Source of the DNA: Chryseobacterium lathyri
GTDB taxonomy: Bacteria > Bacteroidota > Bacteroidia > Flavobacteriales > Weeksellaceae
DNA: 64,000 nucleotides
NCBI RefSeq assembly: GCF_030812195.1
Contig: NZ_JAUSSF010000002.1
Span: forward strand, 124,001-188,000
Reading direction: 5' to 3'
The first letter of the stretch is position 1, and every line of letters begins with the position of its first letter. Positions 1-6,680 of the stretch are shown here, piece by piece. The notes under the pieces are model-generated. The model saw only the letters and a list, made by a program, of their open reading frames with translations. It had not been told where the DNA came from and made no database searches. The translations under genes and the position numbers were made by a program.

Positions 1-337
1 GTGCCACCTGAAGCCCGGCTTCCAGAATCTCCCATTTGGAAGAATCTATCATGATGGGAATTCTTGAGATATCCGGTTCTGAAGCAATTAAATTCAGAAA
101 TTTGATCATGGAAGCTTTTCCATCGATCAATCCGTCATCAAAATTGACATCAAGGATCTGTGCCCCACCTTCTACCTGATGGCGAGCAATATCGAGCGCT
201 TCGGAGAATTTCTCCTCTTTGATCAGTCTTAAAAATTTTTTGGAGCCGGCAACATTGGTTCTCTCACCAACATTGATGAAATTACTTTCCGGCGTTATAA
301 TAAGAGGCTCAAGGCCTGACAATCTTAAATATTTCAT
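1..337 (-). CDS. metH: methionine synthase, C-terminal half (5' part of gene only)
   Basis: Partial gene: the start is at 337 and the reading frame runs off the left edge, leaving about 112 residues. The visible part begins [12 protein letters not shown] and contains the pterin-binding signature [11 protein letters not shown], followed by [13 protein letters not shown] and [10 protein letters not shown]. These are hallmarks of the methyltetrahydrofolate-binding domain of cobalamin-dependent methionine synthase. In E. coli this domain follows the homocysteine domain in one polypeptide; here the homocysteine domain is a separate gene at 1519-2529. The two halves would have to work together to remethylate homocysteine. 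The start lies 7 bases after the desaturase stop codon, which suggests co-transcription. The cobalamin and reactivation domains are expected beyond the window but cannot be seen. Confidence 0.93.
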   Translation of the reverse strand, partial: MKYLRLSGLEPLIITPESNFINVGERTNVAGSKKFLRLIKEEKFSEALDIARHQVEGGAQILDVNFDDGLIDGKASMIKFLNLIASEPDISRIPIMIDSSKWEILEAGLQVA

Positions 338-343
338 TAATTT

Positions 344-1435
344 TTATTCTTCTAAAATATAATAGGCATTGTTTGCATTCTGCCGCAGCAGGTCTACATG
401 CTTGCCTAAAGCAGTAAAAATTGGAAATCTTTTATAGGCTAAGTTGTGTTCTTTTGCAAATTTTTCGATCTCTTCTGTGATCTCGTTATAGTACATATAG
501 CTGTAATTCGGGAAAAGATGATGGGCAACATGGAAATTAAAATTCCCTAAAACATTTCTCACCAGCCAGTTATTTTCTTTTAAATCATTGGTCACCTCAA
601 ACTGATGACGCAGCCAGCTGAACGGAAGCCCGTTTTTTGTGTCCAATTTTGGAAAAGCATTGTCAGGAAGCGGATGTAAAGGCAATAATACAAACAGTGC
701 AAAAATGCTTGCAGCAATTACCTGAAGTCCCCAGGCTCCCAAAGCCAAACCTATGGATACTTTAAAGAATAAAACAGGAACCGCAATCTGATAAAAGAAA
801 TACAACAGTTTGTACACCACCATTTTTATTTTTTCAACCAAAGGAATCGAACCCTGGGTCTTTAAAATAACTCTTTCTTTATCAAAAAAATCCCTGAAGT
901 CCCTGATAAACATCCAATTAAACAGATAAAGAGGATATACCATGAAGAAAAATCGGTGTTGATATTTCTGAATCCCCTTAGCCTTAACCCACGGAATAAT
1001 TAAAAGCAGGCCACTCTGCTCTATATCCGTATCCCATCCGTCCACATTAGGGTAGGCATGATGGCTGGCAATATGCCTTTTTTTCCAGATGTATGAATTG
1101 GCCCCCACAAAGTCAAAAATATGCAGCACAAGCGCATTCAGTCTTTTACTTTTATAGATATTATTGTGGGCTGCTTCATGGATCAGGTTTAAATAAATCA
1201 GTACCAAAAAAATTCCCATCAAAACAAAGCTTCCAACATATATCCAGGATTTGTCCGCATTAAATAAAGCAAAGAAATACAGCGCAAAATAGACCAAAGG
1301 CAGGATAACCGCTTTGATCTGAATATAAACATCTCTGTTTTCGGGAATTTGTTCTAAACGCTGATTCACTTTCTTTCTTAGTTCATTAAAAAGTCTTATA
1401 TCCTCTGAATTTTTCAAATAACTAGGCTTTTCCAT
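344..1435 (-). CDS. membrane fatty acid desaturase
   Basis: A 363-residue integral membrane di-iron desaturase. Three histidine boxes are visible: HEAAH near residue 87, HIASHH near 121 and HVAHH near 303, in the order and spacing of acyl-CoA/acyl-lipid front-end desaturases (linoleoyl-CoA desaturase-like). Hydrophobic stretches near residues 45-90 and 205-260 fit four membrane passes. It would introduce double bonds into membrane acyl chains, for example for fluidity control. The gene lies between the two halves of methionine synthase. A near-consensus -7 element (TATCTTTA on the minus strand, 1459-1466) sits just upstream, so it could also be transcribed on its own. Substrate and double-bond position cannot be told from sequence. 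Confidence 0.92.
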   Translation of the reverse strand: MEKPSYLKNSEDIRLFNELRKKVNQRLEQIPENRDVYIQIKAVILPLVYFALYFFALFNADKSWIYVGSFVLMGIFLVLIYLNLIHEAAHNNIYKSKRLNALVLHIFDFVGANSYIWKKRHIASHHAYPNVDGWDTDIEQSGLLLIIPWVKAKGIQKYQHRFFFMVYPLYLFNWMFIRDFRDFFDKERVILKTQGSIPLVEKIKMVVYKLLYFFYQIAVPVLFFKVSIGLALGAWGLQVIAASIFALFVLLPLHPLPDNAFPKLDTKNGLPFSWLRHQFEVTNDLKENNWLVRNVLGNFNFHVAHHLFPNYSYMYYNEITEEIEKFAKEHNLAYKRFPIFTALGKHVDLLRQNANNAYYILEE

Positions 1436-1518
1436 AATGTTAAATTTTGTGACTTATTTAAAGATAACATTTATAATCAAGCACTTACCCCATATTTTAA
1501 TTAAAAAAATCTATTAAA

Positions 1519-2529
1519 TCAGACAAATTTTTTCAATTTTCTTGGAGCATATTCTGCTACCAGATCTGCAATGGCTCTAATATGATCAGGGGTTGTACCA
1601 CAGCATCCGCCTATGATATTGATCAGTCCCTTCTCTACATATTCTTTGATCTGTCTTGCCATATCCTCCGGTGTTTCATCATATTTTCCAAAAGCATTGG
1701 GAAGTCCGGCATTCGGATAAGCTGAAACATAGAATTCCGAATTATGGGCTAATGTTTCCAGATACGGCGTCAGCTGATCAGCACCCAATGCACAGTTGAA
1801 ACCTACACTTAATAAGTTTAGATGTGACACTGAGATCAGGAATGCTTCTGCCGTCTGCCCGCTCAATGTTCTTCCTGAAGCATCAGTGATTGTTCCGGAA
1901 ACCATGATCGGGATTTTTATATTCCTTTCTTCCTGAATTTCATCAATAGCAAACAAAGCGGCTTTTGCATTCAGTGTATCGAAGATGGTTTCTACCAGAA
2001 GAATGTCTGAACCTCCGTCCAGCAAAGCTTCGCACTGCTGTTTGTAGGCTATTCTTAATTCATCAAAAGTGATAGCTCTGTACCCCGGGTCATTTACGTC
2101 GGGACTTAAGCTTGCCGTTCTGTTTGTCGGTCCTATGGAACCGGCAACAAATCTGGGCTTATCCGGGTTCCTAGCCGTAAATTCATCACATACTTTTCTG
2201 GCAATTTTGGCTGACTCGTAGTTCAGTTCATACACCAGATCTTCCATATGATAATCTGCCATGGCAATAGTGGTTCCCGAGAATGTATTGGTTTCTATAA
2301 TGTCTGCTCCGGCTTCCAGATATTTTTTATGAACTTCCTCAATCGCCTGGGGCTGAGTGAGGGAAAGCAAGTCGTTATTTCCTTTTACCGGATGTTCCCA
2401 GTCTTTGAAACGTTCTCCACGATAATCCTCTTCTTCAAACTTGTAACGCTGAAGCATGGTTCCCATAGCTCCATCCAGAATTAAAATTCTTTCGGATATT
2501 GATTTGTATAGTTGTTCTGAGTTTTTCAT
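1519..2529 (-). CDS. metH: homocysteine S-methyltransferase domain protein (methionine synthase N-terminal half)
   Basis: A 336-residue protein matching only the homocysteine-binding barrel of MetH. It opens with [10 protein letters not shown] and has the zinc-binding cysteines in GFNCALG and in [10 protein letters not shown] near the C-terminus. It should activate homocysteine as a zinc thiolate. It lacks folate and cobalamin domains; these are on the separate gene starting at 337. Zinc-dependent stand-alone methyltransferases that use S-methylmethionine also have this fold. The operon with sulfhydrylase and metX, and the nearby second half, make the split methionine synthase reading better. 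It is followed by 83 bases without a clear terminator and preceded by a palindromic repeat (2541-2595). Confidence 0.9.
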   Translation of the reverse strand: MKNSEQLYKSISERILILDGAMGTMLQRYKFEEEDYRGERFKDWEHPVKGNNDLLSLTQPQAIEEVHKKYLEAGADIIETNTFSGTTIAMADYHMEDLVYELNYESAKIARKVCDEFTARNPDKPRFVAGSIGPTNRTASLSPDVNDPGYRAITFDELRIAYKQQCEALLDGGSDILLVETIFDTLNAKAALFAIDEIQEERNIKIPIMVSGTITDASGRTLSGQTAEAFLISVSHLNLLSVGFNCALGADQLTPYLETLAHNSEFYVSAYPNAGLPNAFGKYDETPEDMARQIKEYVEKGLINIIGGCCGTTPDHIRAIADLVAEYAPRKLKKFV

Positions 2530-2540
2530 TTTTTAAATTT

Positions 2541-2595
2541 TGGCTAAAGCCGTTTTATATACCTCATTAAACGGGCTAAAGCCCATTCCTATTGA
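2541..2595. repeat. double palindromic REP-like element
   Basis: Two copies of GGCTAAAGCC (2542-2551, and within 2573-2584 extended to GGGCTAAAGCCC) are separated by about 21 bases. Each copy is itself nearly self-complementary. The outer flanks carry AAAC/GTTT, so the pair can also fold as one longer hairpin. It fills the whole gap between the metZ-like gene and the homocysteine methyltransferase gene. The layout is that of a bacterial REP/BIME unit; copies elsewhere in the genome cannot be checked here. Confidence 0.6.
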
Positions 2596-2596
2596 A

Positions 2597-3757
2597 TTAA
2601 TCTAAAGCCTGTTTTAAATCTGCTATGATGTCATCTACATGTTCCAGGCCTACCGAACAGCGTACCAGCCCTGCAGTAATACCTACTTCATTTCTTTCCT
2701 CGTCGGTCAGTTTTGAATGGGTAGTTGATGCAGGATGGGTTACAATTGTTCTTGTATCTCCTAAATTGGCAGAAAGTGAGCACAGTTTTATTTTATCCAG
2801 AAAGTTTCGTCCTCCTTCTATTCCTCCTTTAATTTCAAAAGCTACAATATTCCCGCCCAGTTTCATCTGTTTTTTAGCAATTTCATAACTTGGATGAGAT
2901 TTCAGGAAAGGATATTTTACAAGTTCTACATTAGGATGGCCTTCTAAAAATTCAGCTACTTTTAAAGCATTTTCACAATGCTTTTCAACACGGATAGCTA
3001 ATGTTTCAAGACTTTTTGATAATACCCAAGCGTTAAAAGGCGACATTGCTGGTCCTGTATTTCTTGCAAAAAGATAAATCTCCCTGATCAGATCGGCTTT
3101 TCCTACAGCTACTCCACCCAATACTCTTCCCTGCCCGTCAATAAGTTTCGTCGCAGAATGTACAACAACATCTGCACCGTATTTAATAGGCTGCTGCAGA
3201 TATGGTGTTGCAAAACAATTATCTACAATGAAGATCAGGTTGTGCTTCTTCGCAATCTGTCCGAAAAACTCAAGATCCAGAATTTCAATAGCAGGATTCG
3301 TAGGCGTTTCCAGGTACAGGATCTTTGTATTGGGCTTAATATACTGCTCTACATTTTCCGCGTCTCCGGCTTTAAAATAAGTGGTTTCAATATTCCATTT
3401 CGGGAAATATTTTGTAAACAAGGTATGTGTAGATCCGAACACCGACTGGCAGCTGACGATATGGTCGCCGGCATTCAATAAAGCAGCGAATGTAGAGTAA
3501 ATGGCAGCCATTCCCGTTGCAAATGCATATCCAGCTTCTGCACCTTCCATTATTGCGATCTTATCGGTGAATTCTGTCACGTTCGGGTTTGAAAAACGGC
3601 TGTATAAGTTTTTAGGTTTTTCTTCAGCAAAGCTTGCTCTCATATCTTCTGCATCCTGAAATATAAAACTGGATGTAAGATATAATGGTGTTGTATGTTC
3701 ATCAAACTGGGTTCTTTCAGTCTGGGTTCTTATCGCTGATGTTTCAAAATTCTCCAT
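2597..3757 (-). CDS. metZ: PLP-dependent homoserine sulfhydrylase / trans-sulfuration enzyme
   Basis: A 386-residue Cys/Met-metabolism PLP enzyme. YSRFSNPNVTEF, the GMAAI motif and the PLP-lysine region VVHSATKLIDGQG (Lys near residue 205) identify the family. In this operon, directly after metX and homoserine dehydrogenase, the likely reaction is direct sulfhydrylation of O-acetyl- or O-succinylhomoserine to homocysteine. Cystathionine gamma-synthase or gamma-lyase activity is the main alternative, because the family is not separable by eye. The start at 3757 (MENFETSAIRTQ) is the normal N-terminus for the family. The 92-base gap upstream is filled by an octamer-array repeat. Confidence 0.88.
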   Translation of the reverse strand: MENFETSAIRTQTERTQFDEHTTPLYLTSSFIFQDAEDMRASFAEEKPKNLYSRFSNPNVTEFTDKIAIMEGAEAGYAFATGMAAIYSTFAALLNAGDHIVSCQSVFGSTHTLFTKYFPKWNIETTYFKAGDAENVEQYIKPNTKILYLETPTNPAIEILDLEFFGQIAKKHNLIFIVDNCFATPYLQQPIKYGADVVVHSATKLIDGQGRVLGGVAVGKADLIREIYLFARNTGPAMSPFNAWVLSKSLETLAIRVEKHCENALKVAEFLEGHPNVELVKYPFLKSHPSYEIAKKQMKLGGNIVAFEIKGGIEGGRNFLDKIKLCSLSANLGDTRTIVTHPASTTHSKLTDEERNEVGITAGLVRCSVGLEHVDDIIADLKQALD

Positions 3758-3774
3758 ATAGTTTTAAAATGTAG

Positions 3775-3836
3775 CAATGTATCAGTTTAACAATGTAACA
3801 ATAAGATCATTGGTAAATTAGTACATTGTTAAATTG
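3775..3836. repeat. inverted pair of octamer arrays (word CAATNTAA)
   Basis: On the top strand four 8-base units occupy 3775-3806 in perfect register, with typical units CAATGTAT and CAATGTAA. On the bottom strand four further units occupy 3836 down to 3805, with typical units CAATTTAA and CAATGTAC. The two arms therefore abut head to head. The 12-base inverted repeat TTTAACAATGTA (3786-3797) / TACATTGTTAAA (3822-3833) could form a hairpin in mRNA between the dehydrogenase and sulfhydrylase genes. It resembles the element at 12273-12351. Confidence 0.7.
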
Positions 3837-3849
3837 TTATATTAAATTA

Positions 3850-5388
3850 TTATTTCGTTTCACTTACTCTTAAAATATCTCCAAAAACTCCTCTTGCCGT
3901 TACCTGAGCTCCGGCTCCGGCTCCCATGATCACAATTGGGTTTTCACCGTAACTTTCCGTATAGATCTCGAAAATAGAGTCTGAGCCTTTCAACTGCCCT
4001 AATGCAGAGGTACCGAGTACAGAAACCAATTTCACATCGAGCTGTCCTTTGTCTTTCTGAAGGTCACCATGAAGATCACCCACATAACGAAGCACATTTC
4101 CTGGCTCCTGTCCTTCTTTGATTTTCTGGTATTCTTCATCCAGCTCATCCAGCCTTGAGATAAACTCGTTTTTATTTACGGACAGAAGATTTTCTGGAAT
4201 TAAATTCTGGATGCTGATATCCTGAAATTCATTGATCAGGTCTAATTCTCTGGCCAGAATCAGAAGTTTCCTTGCCACATCGTTTCCGGAAAGGTCTTCA
4301 CGCGGATCAGGTTCTGTATATCCTTTTTCCATTGCCTCTCCAATAATGGTTGAGAATTTATCATTTCTTACAGAGAAATTATTAAAGATATAACTCAATG
4401 ATCCGGAGAATACCCCTTTGATTCTGGTAATATTTTCTCCTGAAAGGTGTAGCAGTTTAATAGTGTCAATCAATGGAAGACCTGCTCCTACGTTGGTTTC
4501 ATAGAGATAACGTCTGTTGTTTTTACTCAACGTATACCTTAGTTTACGGTATTCTTCTATGGGAAGCGTATTGAATATTTTATTGGATGAGACCAGATCA
4601 AAACCGTTTTCAGCCAGTGCATGGTAATTTTTCACAAAATCCTTGCTAGCGGTATTATCCACCACGATCAGGTTTTCCAGCTGATTTTCTTTTGAAAAGT
4701 TGATCAATTCTTCTACATTTGAAGGATGTTCTGCTGTTAAAATCTCATCATTCCAGTCTTCATTAAAGCCTTTTTTATTGAAAGCTATTTTTCTTGAATT
4801 GGCTACTGCCACTACTTTAAGATCTATCTTTTTACGTCTTCTGATTTCTTCAGACGACTGTAAAACCTGCTCTATTAATGTTTTTCCTACATTTCCGTGA
4901 CCAATGATCGCCAGGTGAACAGTTTTAGGTTTTTTAAAGATTTCGGATTCAATGATATTCTTTGTTTTTTCATCCTGGGAAGAGGTAACGACAATATTAA
5001 CCCTGTTTTCTCCTGCAACCTGGTTGAGAAGAAGTGGAAAGACATTGTTTCTGGCCAGCTCTGCAAGAACTTTATTGAAATCTTCCGCTACAAATCCTAG
5101 TACGGAAACATTATTGATGCTGTAGATCTGCGAAACCTTTCCTGATTTTCTTTCCGCTTCAAATTCATCGATCAGGCAAGTCACTGCTTTTTCTGCATCG
5201 GCTTCATTTACCAGAATGGAGATGCCGTTTTCAATGGCCTGTTGGGAGATTACTCCTACACTGATGCGCGCCAAAGTAAGCGCCTTAAAAATTCTTCCGT
5301 CGATCCCTATTTCACCCAGGAAATCTTCTCCTTCAAATTTGATGATTGATCTGTTTTTTAAAAATTTTATTTCGTTAGCATTTCTCAT
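3850..5388 (-). CDS. ACT domain-homoserine dehydrogenase fusion (no aspartokinase domain)
   Basis: A 512-residue protein. Roughly residues 15-150 look like the paired ACT regulatory domain of ThrA/MetL-type enzymes, and 155-510 are homoserine dehydrogenase. The Rossmann motif is IIGHGNVGKTL, the catalytic-domain motifs include GVFSGSLSYIF, and the signature GYTEPDPREDLSGNDVARK is intact. The usual N-terminal aspartate kinase catalytic domain is absent; the protein starts just before the ACT region. It would reduce aspartate semialdehyde to homoserine for metX, which ends 1 base upstream. Placement behind a SAM riboswitch suggests a methionine-dedicated isoform, possibly feedback-controlled through ACT. 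Which amino acid binds cannot be told. Confidence 0.9.
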   Translation of the reverse strand: MRNANEIKFLKNRSIIKFEGEDFLGEIGIDGRIFKALTLARISVGVISQQAIENGISILVNEADAEKAVTCLIDEFEAERKSGKVSQIYSINNVSVLGFVAEDFNKVLAELARNNVFPLLLNQVAGENRVNIVVTSSQDEKTKNIIESEIFKKPKTVHLAIIGHGNVGKTLIEQVLQSSEEIRRRKKIDLKVVAVANSRKIAFNKKGFNEDWNDEILTAEHPSNVEELINFSKENQLENLIVVDNTASKDFVKNYHALAENGFDLVSSNKIFNTLPIEEYRKLRYTLSKNNRRYLYETNVGAGLPLIDTIKLLHLSGENITRIKGVFSGSLSYIFNNFSVRNDKFSTIIGEAMEKGYTEPDPREDLSGNDVARKLLILARELDLINEFQDISIQNLIPENLLSVNKNEFISRLDELDEEYQKIKEGQEPGNVLRYVGDLHGDLQKDKGQLDVKLVSVLGTSALGQLKGSDSIFEIYTESYGENPIVIMGAGAGAQVTARGVFGDILRVSETK

Positions 5389-5389
5389 T

Positions 5390-6328
5390 CTACAAAATAT
5401 TTTTTATGATAGTATTTAATTGTTCGTATTCCATTAGGAAGGCATCATGCCCGTGAATTGACTGTATTTCATGATAGAAAACCTCTTTCTTTTTCTCTTT
5501 CAGCTGTTCAAAGCACATTCGGATTTCCGAAGCAGGGAAAAACAAATCTGTATCCACTGCGATAAGGTGCATCCGGGCACCGATTTTTTCTAACTGTTCT
5601 TCTTCGGTGTTGATATTCATCAGCAGATGATTCATCAATTTATAAGATTTCAAACTAAATCTTTCGTTTAATGAATTTCCGTGATAAACCAGCCAGTCTT
5701 CTGACTCTAGCCGTTGATTTTTATGATCGTATCTGTTTTGAAATCTGTCATTTAAGGATTGAGGTGTCCTGTAACACAGCATCGCATGGATTCTTGCTTT
5801 CTGCAGGGGTTCATCATTTCCGTTCAGCAAAAATTTCTGAATCAGGCATTGTGCGTGAAGCCAGTCGTGGGTTCTAAAATCACAGGCAATGGGAATAAAA
5901 ATCTCCGCCAGCTCTGGTTGCTTGGCAAGCATTTCCCATGCAATTCCTCCTCCGAGAGAACCTCCGATAATGGCGTATAAGTTTTTGATATGTAAAGCTT
6001 CGAGGCCTTTCAGAAATATTTCAGCAATATCTGATGGCGTGAAGTCTTCGTATTCATCAATTAAAAAATGATCATATCCGTTTCCGGGAATATTGAAACA
6101 CAGAACTGTATATTTATCCGTATCAATAACCTGATTTTCACCGATCAGCTTTTTCCACCATCCTTTTTCTCCGGAAACATTTGAATTTCCGGTTAAGGCA
6201 TGATTTACCAATATAACGGGTGCTGTAAACAGGTCTTTCCCGAAGATCTGATAAGTCAACGGGATATTGTATTCCTTTTGGGAATGGGTACGATACGAAA
6301 GATTAATATAGTTTAGTTCTGTTTTCAA
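5390..6328 (-). CDS. metX: homoserine O-acetyltransferase
   Basis: An alpha/beta-hydrolase-fold acyltransferase that activates homoserine for sulfhydrylation. The nucleophile elbow is GGSLGGG, VDTDLFFP carries the acid and SIHGHDAF the catalytic His; VNHALTGN near the N-terminus is typical of MetX. The open frame extends up to an ATG at 6424, but that codon lies inside the SAM riboswitch aptamer. The start chosen is therefore TTG at 6328 (MKTELNYINLSY, 312 residues), the only common initiator between the aptamer and the conserved region. A 5-base pairing CAATT/AATTG would cover this codon. It heads the operon. Succinyl-CoA as donor is an alternative. Confidence 0.85.
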   Translation of the reverse strand: MKTELNYINLSYRTHSQKEYNIPLTYQIFGKDLFTAPVILVNHALTGNSNVSGEKGWWKKLIGENQVIDTDKYTVLCFNIPGNGYDHFLIDEYEDFTPSDIAEIFLKGLEALHIKNLYAIIGGSLGGGIAWEMLAKQPELAEIFIPIACDFRTHDWLHAQCLIQKFLLNGNDEPLQKARIHAMLCYRTPQSLNDRFQNRYDHKNQRLESEDWLVYHGNSLNERFSLKSYKLMNHLLMNINTEEEQLEKIGARMHLIAVDTDLFFPASEIRMCFEQLKEKKKEVFYHEIQSIHGHDAFLMEYEQLNTIIKNIL

Positions 6329-6388
6329 TTCTATTATTTTAATACAATTGAAAATGCCACAGGAAATGGCTGAAAAGAACTTCAGTAA

Positions 6389-6491
6389 GTTATCTGTCCA
6401 AAATAAATTGGTAGAACGTAGCACCTTCTCTGCTTGCGCAAAGGGTTGCTAAGGTTTCATAGGGTCTAATCCCTCAACCTTTCTTGATAAC
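6389..6491 (-). promoter_or_regulatory. SAM-I (S-box) riboswitch controlling the methionine operon
   Basis: Read on the minus strand, the RNA has closing helix P1 GUUAUC (6486-6491) with GAUAAC (6389-6394). Next come the S-box landmarks: AAGAAAGG, GAGGGAUUAGACCC, then AUGAAACCUUAGCAACC, the hairpin CUUUGC-gcaa-GCAGAG and the highly conserved AAGGUGCUA. Order and spacing match the SAM-I aptamer. It binds S-adenosylmethionine and should switch off metX and downstream genes when SAM is plentiful. No strong U-tailed terminator follows. A short GCCA/TGGC hairpin and a weak pairing over the TTG start hint at translational control. Confidence 0.93.
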
Positions 6492-6518
6492 ATTTTCAAT
6501 ATTTGAATGAACGCTCTG

Positions 6519-6526
6519 CAAAGATA
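6519..6526 (-). promoter_or_regulatory. Bacteroidota -7 promoter element of the methionine operon
   Basis: TATCTTTG on the minus strand is an exact match to TAnnTTTG. It lies about 28 bases before the riboswitch helix P1, so transcription would start near 6512-6514 and include the whole aptamer. No clear TTG -33 element is seen at 19-23 bases upstream. Confidence 0.65.
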
Positions 6527-6629
6527 AGTCTTTTCTTTTAAATTTTAAAAGAAAAAATATTTAATATTAAAAAACACTGTAATAATAAGCATTTCAAGGC
6601 TATGTTAATAATTCTTCAGGTGAAAGGAA

Positions 6630-6660
6630 TTGGAATTATTTTTCAAAAAAACTAACTTCG
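6630..6660 (+). promoter_or_regulatory. promoter of the GH63-type glucosidase gene
   Basis: TTG (6630-6632), 20 bases, then TAACTTCG (6653-6660; 7 of 8 consensus positions) directly upstream of the ATG at 6681. Spacing fits the Bacteroidota -33/-7 arrangement. The stretch 6329-6680 otherwise holds the riboswitch and the divergent methionine promoter. Confidence 0.5.
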
Positions 6661-6680
6661 TATTGAAAAAGTGATGAAAT

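Noticed and set aside
6329..6424. Upstream extension of metX to the ATG at 6424
   Set aside because: This ATG and the next codons are part of the SAM riboswitch aptamer, and the extra residues have no MetX counterpart.
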